Shown here piece after piece: positions 22,394 to 32,957 of a DNA stretch of 64,000 bases. The translations under genes were made by a program, and so were the position numbers. The notes beneath the pieces were generated by a model that saw only the letters and a program-made list of their open reading frames with translations, was not told where the DNA came from and did no database searches. Within the stretch, counting starts at the first letter, position 1. Each line of letters begins with the position of its first letter. The stretch is from Rhizomys pruinosus (lineage: Eukaryota; Chordata; Mammalia; Rodentia; Spalacidae), in the NCBI GenBank assembly GCA_009823505.1, contig VZQC01013708.1, forward strand, positions 1,233,977 through 1,297,976, written 5' to 3'.

Positions 22394-22524
22394 AGGGCCG
22401 GCGTGGGGGTACACACCTGGCATCCCAGCACAGGGAGGTGAGGCAGGAAGAGCAGCATTTTAGATTATCTTTGGCTGCATAGTGAGACCGAGGCTAGCCT
22501 GTGCTACATGAGACCTTGTCCATA
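22394..22524 (+). mobile_element. RSINE1-like SINE
   Basis: 'cgtgggggtacacacctggc', 'atcccagcacagggaggtga', the duplicated 'gctgcatagtgag' and 'gtgctacatgagacc' right-half motifs. Confidence 0.7.
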
Positions 22525-22576
22525 GGTGACACCAAGGCCTTCCCTTCTGCCCATCCTGTGGTTCCCTATAGACCTG

Positions 22577-22578
<2 letters not shown>

Positions 22579-22619
<41 letters not shown>
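22579..22619. repeat. (CA)n microsatellite
   Basis: Uninterrupted CA run of about 40 bp. Confidence 0.95.
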
Positions 22620-22621
<2 letters not shown>

Positions 22622-23195
22622 CATGGGCTCCCAGCTGCTCAAAGCCACAGAGCAGAACCGAAATCCCCCACAGCTCAGCCCAGGTAGCTGTGTAGTCAGA
22701 ACTGCCAGCCACAGGCCACAGCCAGCTGCTAAGTGTATCAGCAAAGCTCTGTCCCTGGACGCTGTCACCTTGTGAAACGAGAGTGAAAGTTGCCACATCC
22801 TCAACTCTATCTCCAAAAACATTCTCTAAACGAGGCCAGAAACTGCGCCCATAGGCAAGAAAGGCAGGGGGAACAGGAAGGCTGGACGCCTGTCACCCTC
22901 GTTCTGCACTCACTGCAGATAACTGAGCGACGTCACCCAGTTGTTATAATCTGTGCTATGAGTGTTTATTTAATCTTCAAAGAGAGTTCCAGACTGGTAT
23001 CTGGTGACTAAATGGAGGTCAAAGTTCCTCTGACATCAGTCACCTCCAACAGGGCAAGCCCAGTGACAGTCGCCTGTGCACTGTGCACAGACTTTGAGTC
23101 CCTTCCTGCAGTGCCTGTCACAGACTCCACAAACACCCTGACCACGAGGCAGGTCCTCCATTGCCACCACTTACCATGCAAGTGTGCTTGTGCAT

Positions 23196-23228
<33 letters not shown>

Positions 23229-25130
23229 CACACACACGGTGCCTCTTTATTGTTTTCTAGAACATTCTCTCTCAAGTCCAAACACAGCCACGTCACTAAG
23301 GCCTCTCAGAAAATCTGTCCTTTATGACCAAGCACAAGGGGCAAAAGACACCAGGGCTGGCATTTCCTCTGCCTCTGTAGGGATTTTTATGGGGTTTTTA
23401 TTTGGTTTCATTTTTGCCGTACTTCTGAGAATGGTTGTTTGGTTCTTCCGTTCTGTCACGACCTCCAACCTCCAAGGAATTCTGCTCAGAGAAATCACAC
23501 AGCTATGTACCCCAGAAACAGACCTGCAAAAACCCCCATCCTCATAGGACAGAAACAATCCACACCAGGGCCACCCTCCATTCTGCTAGGCCTTTGGGAA
23601 GGCTGTGTCTTCACCCTAGAGCTCAGAGAGAGCTTCAGTATCTGAGATGGTAACTCTAATGTTTCTCTGCCCAAGACAGGGGTCTGTTCATCAAAGAGCC
23701 TAAGTGTGAGCTGCTATGAGCTAACTCCTCCCCACAGCGCCACCATGCTGGGGCCACTGACTCTCACCTGGCCCCAGCAAAGGCCACTGAAGCGGCATCC
23801 AGCCAGGGTTTGAACCCTGAGTCCCTCCCTGGCAATGAACCCACATGTGCTATCAAAACCAAGGTGGAAGAAACTTCTCCAAGCAAAGCAATTGAAATCA
23901 GAATCAGAGGAATGGAGGTGGGGGGGGTGGAGGCTTCTGACTTGCCTGTCCACTGCAGGTGGCCAAGGTCACACAAAGCCCCTGTTAGAAGAGCCAGCTG
24001 CTTCGACTCGAGCTGCTTTTACATGTGACTAAAGACCCCACTAACTATGGGGTGACTGATGCTGGGCCAAGCTGGACAAGCTGACCTTCTGCCCTGACTG
24101 TGCAGGGGGCGGGGGCAGAGAGAAATGAGAAGATTATACTACAAGAATACAGCACCAGCTATCCAAGGTCATGATAAGCAGGCTTGGGCCCAGAGCCACG
24201 GGCTGCTCACAGAGGGGTCCAAGCAGGTGGGTAGGCAGTCTTAGCTCTGGCGCTTCGAGCAGAGGTGATTACCTACCTCAACAAGTGAAGTGCTCTTAGG
24301 ACAAGGTTTAGGTGCTGACAGTGATGGCCCACTATGGTTAGCTCTGATCTTCTATGGAGATTCCTCACCCAGGAGTGGGCCAGCCATGTACCTCTCTTCT
24401 CCTATTGTATCCTGGGCCAACAGATCAACTGGGGCCCACGGGGACTGCTTCAAATGCATCCTCCATCACCCCAGCACCTGCCTCAGCAGGCCCACTTGCA
24501 CCCGGCTGCCCTCCCAAAGTTGACTCCTTGTGTGAGGAGGCCCTGAGCCAGGATAGCCCAGCCCTGCACTCCTGCCTGTCTGCTGACTACAGAAAGGGCT
24601 CCAGTTGAGTCAGAAGGGAGCCCAGCTAGAAGCAGCGCAGGAGGACCCAGCTTAATCCTCTTACTCATCCAAAGGGTCACAGGGCAGCCAGCAGCATAAG
24701 GGAAGAGCCTTAGTGTTGACTTCAAGTTCAAAGAATCCAGACAAAGCCACACAGTGCCCCCTGGCTCCACCCTCAGAAATGGACCGGTCCTGACTCAGAG
24801 AGGAAGCAAATGCTGAATCAACCTCTACTTCCTCCTCCCTCGAAACTTGGCCAAGACCAGCAGTGGCTTCCAGGGACAGCTATGTGACCGTCCCTTGGAA
24901 AAGCCTGCTCCCACCGTGGGCCACCCGACCCAAGTTTACTGTGCCCTTCGCTATCTGCATTTTTCAAACACTAATGGCTTGTCACCGCCCCGTACTGTCC
25001 TGCCTTGACCTTGGCTGGGCTATTTTTCACTTCCCTGTTCAGAGCACACCACACTTTCCAAACACCATGAGTCATCTCACCAAGTAACGGCCATTTAGCA
25101 AAGCAGGAAACCGCTGCATGCCAGACCTGG
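22620..25130. other. Unique intergenic stretch with one CA tract
   Basis: A (CA)n tract lies at 23197-23237. No interspersed repeat or gene recognised elsewhere. TGAGTCA (AP-1) occurs at 25068-25074, next to the M-box pair described separately. A CRE-like GCGACGTCACC lies at 22928-22938. Confidence 0.45.
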
Positions 25131-25170
25131 ACAGAGCAGCTCCCTGCTCCGGCCTCCCCTGCCCTGGCTC

Positions 25171-25202
25171 GTCACATGACAGGAGGCCGCTCGTCACATG
25201 AC
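25171..25202. promoter_or_regulatory. Paired M-box/E-box motif
   Basis: GTCACATGAC occurs at 25171-25180 and again at 25193-25202, 22 bp apart, each followed by AG. TCACATGA is the reverse complement of the MiT/TFE M-box TCATGTGA. Both sit in a GC-rich, repeat-free stretch with an AP-1 site about 100 bp upstream. Function is inferred only. Confidence 0.35.
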
Positions 25203-25535
25203 AGAGGTTCCAGGGCTGAGTTCGGCCTCTGTGTACCCAACCTCTCCACTGTCATCCCCAGGGCTTCCCATGTAGCTTTTCCTTGGGTTATGGGCAGCAG
25301 GAGACAGCTTCTGAATTCTCAAGGGCCTTTGGGTTCATTGGTGCAGTGAAGCTGCTGCCTCCCAGTTCTGGAGGTGGAGGGGGGACAGGTCAGCTCATTC
25401 AATAGCAGTGTTAGAGTGACCGGATCCAGAGTGAAGTCAGCCAGACACAGGGCAGCCTTGCGGTATGGACAAAGGTCACCCCTGTCATCCAAGCCCCTCC
25501 TGGAAGTGGCCACCAGTAGGCCCCTAAGCCAGTCA
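25203..25535. other. Unique spacer
   Basis: No repeat or gene recognised. Confidence 0.5.
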
Positions 25536-25825
25536 ACAATGAAGGGCTTAGTTGATAAAAGCATTTGCTGAGCAAGCGTGTGGACCCAAGTTCAGATCCC
25601 TAGAACCCACAGAAAAAGACAAGTGTGGTGGTGCATGCCTGTGATCCCTGGGGCTTGCTGCTCAACTAGTCTTGTCAATTCTGTGAGCTTCAGGTTCAGT
25701 GAAGGACCCTGTCTCAGAAAATACAGTAGAGTCATGTTTGAGGAAGATGCCACCAGCCTCTCCATACGTGTGTACACCCATGCGTGAGCACCTGCACACA
25801 CGCACGCACAAACATCACACACACA
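25536..25825 (+). mobile_element. B4-type composite SINE, diverged
   Basis: Head 'gaagggcttagttgataaaa', 'acccaagttcagatccctag', then a B1-like part ('tgtggtggtgcatgcctgtg', 'cctggggcttgctgc', 'ccctgtctcagaaaatac') and the CA-rich 3' segment. It overlaps the 120-bp duplication. Confidence 0.7.
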
Positions 25826-25951
25826 TACAAATCATGTTAAATACAGTAGAGTCATGTTTGAGGTAGATACCACCAGCCTCTCCATACGTGTGTACACACA
25901 TGCGTGAGCACCTGCACACATGCACGCACACACGCACACACACACAAACAT

Positions 25952-25982
<31 letters not shown>

Positions 25983-25990
25983 TCACGCAC
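25721..25990. repeat. 120-bp tandem duplication ending in (CA)n
   Basis: ATACAGTAGAGTCATGTTTG starts at 25721 and at 25841. Over the first 80 bp or so the copies differ at only about four positions. The second copy ends in an expanded CA tract (about 25930-25980). Duplication of the 3' part of a B4 SINE by slippage is the likely origin. Confidence 0.92.
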
Positions 25991-26156
25991 CCAAATCATG
26001 TTAAAAACAAAAGCAACAAAAAAATTGTGATCTGTCTCCCTAGCAGATTAGATCTGTCCAAGGTAGGCCTATGTGTTCTTCCATGTGTAAGTGTCCGTGT
26101 GAGCGACATACCAAGAGCTCTGGGCTCTGATTGGGTTTTTCTTTGGTTGGTTGCCT

Positions 26157-26171
26157 TTTTTTTTTTTTTTT
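26157..26171. repeat. Poly-T run
   Basis: Fifteen thymines with no adjoining SINE body that I can recognise. Confidence 0.85.
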
Positions 26172-26469
26172 GGAGTTTAGATGAGTGAATTACATGCTAT
26201 AATCTCTTAAATGGCCCCCATGGGGCAGCTCAGCAGGACAAATGACCAGGTCACAGGTGGAGATGAGTTTTCTCCTTAGATGCCAAATAGCCAGCGTGGT
26301 AATCAAATCCCAGATTCCAGACCTTAGAATTAACTAAATTAGCCACCAGCACAGACCTCTCTGGATAGCTAAATAGATTCGAATGTCTTGAAAACATAAA
26401 TGACTACACCCTATCTCTCTTCAAGTCCGGAGATGATAGAAATTAGCCTGTTTCTGCGATCTCACCACA

Positions 26470-26550
26470 CACCTGAGGGGATCAAGGCCCATAGAGGAGA
26501 AATGATGCATTGAAGGTCACACTGTGTAAGGTGCCAAACCCAAGAGTATG
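26470..26550 (-). mobile_element. MIR fragment
   Basis: 'aaggcccatagaggagaaat' and 'gaaggtcacactgtgtaagg' follow the reverse MIR core ('gaggcccagagag...aaggtcacacag'). Confidence 0.55.
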
Positions 26551-26589
26551 ACATCTCTTGATCTGTAATCCAAAGGTGTTTTTATTTAT

Positions 26590-27270
26590 TGTGATTAGCA
26601 TCATTGTAGTGGATAGGGGTGGGAGTCAGATGAGATGTCCCTCACAACCTCTTGTGGGGCTGCTGACCCTGTGGTTGGACAGGCTGAAGAGGGCACGCGT
26701 GGGGCCGATGGCCCTGTGGCCAAACACACAGCTGTGGGACTGATGGTCCCACAGTCAAACACGTGCTGGCTCCCACGACCAAATAAATAAGCTGAAGAGC
26801 CAGCTGTGGGGTTGATGGCCCCATAATCAAGCACACACTCAGTAATAGCCTGGGGATCATGACAGGTGGTGCAAATCCATAAAATCCGTTTTCTGTGTAA
26901 CAGGCAGCTTATATAGGTTTGGGATGGGTAGCCCCTACATCACATGACATCACCTTCCAGTGGCCAATTGTAGACCTTCACACCATCACACATCTCCCAG
27001 CTCGAAGGGCGTATTCAGAAAAGGGCTGTGCTGACAAGCAAGCTGACAGGTGACTTCTGAGCATGTGCTAGCCGAAAACAGACTGCCTGCGTCTTTTGCT
27101 CTGCCTAATGTGCTAAGCAGATTGGTTGCCTGCATACGCTCAAGATACATCCAAGTCCAGGATTGCTGTCTCATACTCTCTGAAGATACTCCTGTGACAG
27201 GCCAGAGCATTCTAAATCTGCCCATGCCTGTCTACATAGAGTCTACATAATTACCTGTAGGCATTCTTAG
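26590..27270 (-). mobile_element. Possible endogenous-retrovirus solo LTR
   Basis: On the minus strand the block has, in order, a TGATGTCATGTGATG bZIP-like cluster, a TATATAA box (plus 26909-26915), and an AATAAA at plus 26581-26590 about 320 bp downstream, the U3-R-U5 layout. No coding sequence is attached. I could not match it to a named family or find clean TG/CA ends or target duplications, so it may instead be an unrelated promoter-like sequence. Confidence 0.35.
26653..26830. repeat. Four imperfect hairpin-bearing repeats
   Basis: Four related words, each a GGGGCY-TGATG-GCCC type dyad: near 26655, 26699, 26734 and 26807. The copy at 26734 is TGTGGGACTGATGGTCCCACA, an 8-bp stem. They share 'tcaa.cac' or 'ccaaacac' on the right side. 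Spacing is irregular (about 35-70 bp). Confidence 0.6.
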
Positions 27271-27479
27271 GTGGTTACACATTTCTCTGGTAGGGGATCC
27301 ATGTGTAGGTACCGCCGTATTTTCAAAGGAGTCTCCCATAAGGAAACCTAAGAAACCATGAACTACAAAATCAACAGGCACCATTTCATTTTTATAAGAC
27401 CCAGGGACAAATTGGGAGAAGGGTTTCCATCTCTGTCCTAAATACCCACTTAGTTACATAATAACTACAAAATAATAGC

Positions 27480-27590
27480 TATAAAAGCAGCAGCACATGT
27501 AAACAAGAGGATGCAGTCATGTTCCAATAAAACTTTATCAACAAAATAGGTTATCGGCCCAATTTGGAGCAGGCAATTGTTTGTCCCCAC
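27480..27590. mobile_element. Ancient mammalian DNA-transposon-like fragment
   Basis: 'gttccaataaaactttatca' followed by 'acaaaatagg' and 'cggcccaatttgg' resembles the terminal part of an old eutherian non-autonomous DNA transposon with the 'aataaagttttattgg' motif. Subfamily not assigned. Confidence 0.5.
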
Positions 27591-28413
27591 CTGAGGGTCT
27601 GATGGGCCTCCTTTCCATCACGGCAGATTCTGGGCTCCTTCTATCAGGGAAATGAACGACTGCCAAGTTCCTGCCATGGATCCAGCCCCGACCAACTGGA
27701 AACAGCTAATGACAGGAAGGACAAGAAGGAATTTGTTTCACTTCCATTTAACAAGAAGTTCTTTGAATTCCTAACTGGAAACTTTCACACAGCACTGGAA
27801 GGCGCAGCCACTCATTTCCTGCCACCAGCATACAGTGTATTTTGAGAACTGTGGTGAAGGCAGAGGCTGGCCTTTGACCTCTGGTGACTGTCTGCACTAT
27901 CCTGACTCATGGGGACATAGGCCACAGCAGAACCACTGGTACATTCTTACCCCCCACACATAAAATTCTGACTTCCTTCGGAACTGATGCCTAAAATAAA
28001 ATCTCCAGACTGATGGGGTCCCGAAGGAATTGGAGGTCTACCCCTGCCGTGGTGCAGGGCTGGGAGAGGGGGCAGCCCTGAGCCTGGTGGTGGGCTGCTA
28101 GCTTCATCTTACCCTGTGGTGGGTCTGCTCAGCCCCCTTCACCAGCGCTGTTCCTTTCTCTCAGACCCTGGCCCATCTGCATTTCAGAGGAGAGTTGCCT
28201 GGCAGCCTCCCTCAGATCTCACCCAACCAAGTCCCTAGCAGAGAGGTGAGTTAGTCCTGACCCAGTGGCCAAACGGGAGTTCTAAGTTCTAGATCCTCCC
28301 TTCCTGCTTCCTACAGAGACAATGGCTTCTCCCTGTTCCTGCACACCTCTGTTCACACTTTAGCACTTGGGTGACAATGAACACATGTCCCTCAGTGGAC
28401 ATCCAAGAAGAAA
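27591..28413. other. Unique spacer
   Basis: No repeat or gene recognised before the hexamer array. Confidence 0.5.
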
Positions 28414-29079
28414 TAGGAGGTGGAGAGATGAAAAGCAGGGAGATGGAGACAGGGAGATGGAGACAGGGAGATGGAGACAGAGAGATAGAGATGGAGATGG
28501 GGAGATGGAGACAGGGAGATGGAGATGGAGACGGGGAGATGGAGACAGGGAGATAGAGATGGAGATGGGGAGCTGGAGACAGGGATATGGAGATGGAGAT
28601 GGAGACAGGGAGATGGAGACAGAGATATGGAGATGGGGAGATAGAGATGGAAACAGGGAGATAGAGATGGAGATGAGGAGATGGAGATGGGGAGATGGAG
28701 ATGGAGGGGGGAGATGGAGACAGGGAGATGGAGATGGAGACAGGGAGATGGAGACAGGGAGATGGAGACAGGGAGAAGGAGATGGAGATGGGGAGATGGA
28801 GACAGGGAGAAAGAGATGGAGACAGGGAGATGGAGATGGAGACAGGGAAAAGGAGATGAGGAGAAGGAGATAGAGACAGGGAGAAGGAGATGGAGACAGG
28901 GAGAAGGAGACGGGGAGAAGGAGATGGAGACGGGGAGATGGAGACAGGGAGAAGGAGATGGAGAGATGGAGACGGGGAGATGGAGACAGGGAGATGGAGA
29001 TGGGGAGATGGAGATGGAAACAGGGAGATAGAGATGGAGATGGGGAGATGGAGATGGGGAGATGGAGACAGGGAGATGG
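28414..29079 (+). repeat. GGAGAT/GGAGACAG compound array
   Basis: About 665 bp of GGAGAT, GGAGACA and GGAGAAGG words with almost no cytosine except in the ACAGGG and ACGGGG variants. Strongly purine-biased on the plus strand. It translates to Glu/Met/Gly/Arg/Trp-rich frames on plus and Ser/Pro/His/Leu frames on minus, none of them genic. Confidence 0.96.
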
Positions 29080-29361
29080 TTTCCTGCCATGGCTCCTACC
29101 AAGGCCCTTTCACATTTCCATGGTTTCTGGGGCGCTGGCCTACCACTTTCTTCCTTTCTTGCTCTCTCAGAATGCTTTTCCCAGTTTTCCCATGGAGAAC
29201 CTTAGAGCAGCCTATTTCCTGTTTTTGTTTCCTTTCCTGCCCTACTGATCTACCCTTTGACTTTTGTCCTTCATCAAATTCTGTCTTTAAGTGAGAACAA
29301 TACACCCAGGCACACATCCCAGCTCCAAGCAGCTGGCTCTGCAATTGGAAAAGGGGAGACC

Positions 29362-29735
29362 CAGCCTCCTGTGTCCCCAGCCTCCTGTGTCCCCAGCCTC
29401 CTGTGTCCCCAGCCTCCTGTGTCCCCAGCCTCCTGTGACACCAGCCTCCTGTGACACCAGCCTCCTGTGTCCACAGCCTCCTGTGTCCCCAGCCTCCTGT
29501 GTTCCCAGCCTCCTGTGTCCCCAGCCTCCTGTGACACCAGCCTCCTGTGTCCCCAGCCTCCTGTGACCCCAGCCTCCTGTGACCCCAGCCTCCTGTGTCC
29601 CCAGTCTCCTGTGTCCCCAGCCTCCTGTGTCCCCAGCCTCCTGTGTCCCCAGCCTCCTGTGTCCCCAGCCTCCTGGTATCCCCAGCCTCTGGTGTCCCCA
29701 GCCTCCTGTGTCTCCAGCCTCCTGATGTATCCAGC
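29362..29735 (+). repeat. 16-bp minisatellite, about 23 copies
   Basis: Unit CAGCCTCCTGTGTCCC, verified by starts at 29362 and 29378. Variants replace TGTCCCC with TGACACC, TGACCCC, TGTTCCC or TGTCCAC. Because 16 is not a multiple of 3, three units make one 16-residue translated period. Confidence 0.95.
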
Positions 29736-29929
29736 CCGTGTTCCTATTTCATGTAACAAGTCCTCTGAGTCACTGCCTCATCTAAAAACAAAGTGAGAGG
29801 CTCACAGGGAAAGGCTCATAAGGCCTCACCCTAACCTAAGGCTCTGTGGGCAATGAATGGGCAGTGCAGGGGAGACATTTTCTTCAGTGCTCTCTCAGTG
29901 GTGAGCTGCCTGTGCTCTTGTAAATAATC

Positions 29930-30018
29930 CCTCATCCGTGCTCTGCAAGGAGTCTAATGAAACTCATTAGGTCATGATCAGTGGTAAGGGGATAAGACAG
30001 GGTAATGGGGGGAAGATA

Positions 30019-30049
<31 letters not shown>

Positions 30050-30206
30050 GTGTATGTGTGTATGTGTGTGTGCATATGTGTGTATGTGCGTATGTGTATG
30101 TGTGTGTGTGTATATGTGTGTGTATGTATGTGTATGTGTGTGTATGTGTGTATGTGTGTATGTGTGTGTATGTGTGTATGTGTGTGTGTGTGTGAAAATG
30201 TCATAA
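29930..30206 (+). mobile_element. L1 (Lx-type) 3' UTR fragment containing a TG array
   Basis: 'ataagacagggtaatggggg' leads into TG/TATG repeats and then 'tgaaaatgtcataatga', the same L1 terminal motif as at 15.89 kb. It is interrupted by a B2 and resumes at about 30433. Confidence 0.55.
30016..30195. repeat. (TG)n/(TATG)n array
   Basis: About 180 bp of GTGTGT with regularly spaced TATG, CATATG and TGCG interruptions; potential Z-DNA. Confidence 0.95.
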
Positions 30207-30432
30207 TGAGGGGCTGAAGAGACACCTCAGAGATTAAGGGTGCTCACAGTCCTTGCAGAGGACTTCTGTTCAGCTCCCAGCACCCACATGGCAGCTTACG
30301 ACAGCCTACAATTCTACTTCCGGGGGATCTGATGCCCTCTTCTGGCCTCATGGGCTGTTGCTCACACATGGTGCACATAAACTCACACAGGCAAACACTG
30401 GTACAAATACATTTTTAAAAAAATCAATCTTC
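30207..30432 (+). mobile_element. B2-type SINE inserted in L1 3' end
   Basis: Head 'ggggctgaagagacacctca', 'cagctcccagcacccacatg', 'gatgccctcttctggcctca'. Flanked by aaaatgtcataatga at 30194-30208 and aaaacatcataatga near 30440, the same target words as the 15.9 kb insertion. Confidence 0.85.
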
Positions 30433-30495
30433 TAAAAGAAAACATCATAATGAAATGCATTATTGTATATAATTAGTACATACTAATAAAAAAGC
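30433..30495 (+). mobile_element. L1 3' terminus
   Basis: 'atgcattattgtatataatt' and 'catactaataaaa' continue the interrupted L1 end and finish in an A-rich tail. Confidence 0.55.
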
Positions 30496-31688
30496 TTAAA
30501 AAACAAAAACAACAGGTTGAAAGACAGGATTTGGCTTGGGGAATACCAACCCACTCTACGTGAATGTGAGCAAATGTTTGTTTTTCATCCTGGCGTTTCT
30601 TGAGCAGCTTGTCTGGGCTCTGAACCTCACGTGCTCTGGTGGGATGCTTTCCCCTGGCCAAGCTCTGCTCCTTCTCTGTGTTGTGGGTCCCCTTAGCCTG
30701 GCCCTGCATTCCTGGAATGTTTGGAAAGAGTGGGCATGGGCCAGGGTCCAGTTCCCTGAGTCACTGCTGAGCCCTGTACAATCACTTCTTTGATTTGTTT
30801 CTTCTGTACCTGCCCCAGGCCAGGGCCAGATGCATACAGGACTACGGCACTGTCCAGCAGGGCCGAGGACATCACCTCACCTGTAGGAACTCCCCATGAG
30901 CTGGCAGGAAACCCCAGTAGGGGACATGTAGAACAGTTACCCCATGAGGGATCCGTCTTACAGGGGAACTTTCCCTACTTAAAGCTAACAAAGACAGAGA
31001 AGAAAGAACACCAAACCCTGAAGCTTGCAGCCGGGAGGGTCCCTGTGGGGAGCAGCTGGGGGCCACTGCCTCCTGCCTTCTTAAGGCTTGGTCCGCAATG
31101 TGTTTCCAGTTGGGAACAGCCTGGCCCCTTCAGCCCCTTTCTGGAAAGTTCTCCACCGCCTTTGGTAATGCACACTTGTCTCCTCTGCAATTGGAAGGTG
31201 CTCTCAGAAGGTCGCAGAAGAAACTGCACATAGTGGCCAACAAGGGCACCCAGCGTGGGCACTCAGCAGATCATGGTGAGAGCCTGTGTCCAGTAGCCCA
31301 CCTTGCAGGAACAGGTCAGTTCAATGCACACCATGGGGGTACTGTCAAGTTCTCATGGGAAAAGAGGCTATTTCCTTCTGTTAATAAGCAACAGTCTTCA
31401 TTTTCCACCTTGAGTCATATAAATGTCACAGGGAAGAAAAAACCCTATCATCTGCAATTGAAAACACTGCCAGCATTTTAAAGTCAACTGGAGATAAAAC
31501 ACATGGTGGTTCAGGAAAGCCTGCAAACTGCTGCACCTTAAGTTATCTAGCCCTTCCCCTAATAAAACCTCCTTTGAATGCTTGCTTGTACTAAAGAATC
31601 CTTAAGAACACAGAGCTCAAGAGAAATGCCCTTGACCCTTCCCGGTTACTTACACTGCTGAAAGAATCAAAGCACAGGACCCAGAAAG
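30496..31688. other. Unique intergenic stretch
   Basis: No interspersed repeat recognised. An AATAAA occurs at 31560 ('cccctaataaaacctcc') downstream of a 147-codon frame at 30790-31233, but that frame shows no family resemblance or splice-site support, so no gene is called. Confidence 0.45.
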
Positions 31689-31689
31689 C

Positions 31690-31792
31690 AGAAGAGGAGG
31701 AGGAGGAAAAGGAGGAGGAGGGGGGGGGAAGGAAGAGGAGGAAGAAAAGGAGGAGGAGGAGGAAAAGGAGGAGGAGGAGGAGGAGGAGGGAG
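31690..31792 (+). repeat. (GGA)n/(GAA) purine array
   Basis: About 100 bp of pure purine GGA/GAA triplets, including a G9 run around 31720. Confidence 0.95.
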
Positions 31793-31854
31793 TACATTTG
31801 AGCCACAGTATAAAATTCAAAGCTCTGATGAGATGGTTTTGCAACATGGTTGAA

Positions 31855-32165
31855 TAACAGCCCAAGTGTGGATGTGACCTAAAAGTCCATCCACAGGGGC
31901 AGAGCCAGACAACATACGCTGTAGGCATCTTGTGGAATATTATTTGACCCTCAAAAAAGGAAAAGATTATGACACCTGTTGTGTCATGGATAAACCTTAA
32001 AGACATTGTGACAATTCTACTTACCCAAAAGACCCAAAACAGTCAAATTCAGAGAGACAGAGTAGAGTAGAATGGTGGTTTCCTGGACTAGAGGAGGGGG
32101 GAAGGGAGAGTTGTTTCACGGGTGCAGAGTTTCGGTTTTGCACAATGAAAAAGTTCTAGCGATGA
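31855..32165 (+). mobile_element. Ancient L1M-type 3' end fragment
   Basis: 'cttgtggaatattatttgac', 'tcatggataaaccttaaaga', 'agagagacagagtagagtag' and 'tggtttcctggactagagga' follow the order of old mammalian L1 ORF2-end and 3' UTR sequence. Non-coding and heavily diverged. Confidence 0.75.
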
Positions 32166-32815
32166 CGGGCTGATAAATGCGAATGCACCTAACACTTCCA
32201 AGCTGTGCTCTGAAAATGCTGACAGTGGAGAATTTTGTACAATGTGTGTTTTACCCCAAGGAGGCAGGGCTTTACATTAAAATGTTTAAGCAATGGAGAG
32301 CTTGGAACGAAGAAAGGAGGCTGTCTCGCTGTTCTGCAGTGTGGTCACACAGCTCTGCGCTGAGACCCACGGCTCGCCCTTGAGTTTAGAGCCCAGCCAT
32401 GGTCTGTTGCCACGCACCTGCTTGTCTGCTTCAGGACGAGGCCGAGGCTCCCTCCAACTCCACATCTGTGAGGAAGAAAAAGGGCAGTTGATTGCACTTT
32501 TGACTCATGGAAATGCTCCCATATCGTAGAGGGCAAGGAACAGCTCAAGACTCTAGGGTTCACAAAGCGTACCCTCCTGGGAGCTGTCTCGGTATTTACA
32601 GACCCCTACACGCCTCCCCACCAAGTCCTGAATAAACACAAAACAACAACATTTTCAGAAAGATTGGAAAGTGCCAGGATCGATCTTCCAAAAGGAGTTC
32701 CATAACTTCCTCCAGAGTGACAGGCAGACCAGGTTGCCAGGCACTGTCCAACAAGCGATCGCAAAGGAGGCAGAGGAGGCTTCAAGCCCACCTGGAGGAG
32801 AAGGGTCATGGCTGT
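32166..32815. other. Unique spacer
   Basis: No repeat or gene recognised. Confidence 0.5.
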
Positions 32816-32819
32816 GGCC

Positions 32820-32957
32820 GGACAAGCGGGCACTCGCCAGGAGTGGCTGGGCCTGGACAAGCGGGCACTCGCCAGGAGTGGCTGGGCCTGGACAAGCGGG
32901 CACTCGCCAGGAGTGGCTGGGCCTGGACAAGCGGGCACTCTCCAGGAGTGGCTGGGC
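32820..32957 (+). repeat. 35-bp minisatellite, about 3.9 copies
   Basis: GGACAAGCGGGCACTC starts at 32820, 32855, 32890 and 32925. Units are nearly identical; the last has CTCTCC in place of CTCGCC. Confidence 0.95.

Noticed and set aside
28367..29102. 168- and 236-codon frames over the GGAGAT array
   Set aside because: Low-complexity translation of a hexamer-type repeat; no unique coding sequence attached.
29274..29796. 161-codon minus frame and 109-codon plus frame
   Set aside because: Produced by the 16-bp minisatellite; 16-residue periodicity equals three DNA units.
30790..31233. 147-codon plus frame followed by AATAAA at 31560
   Set aside because: Composition is random-like, no conserved motif, no matching splice sites or promoter seen.
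31650..32006. 118-codon minus frame
   Set aside because: Covers an ancient L1 fragment in reverse plus the GGA array.
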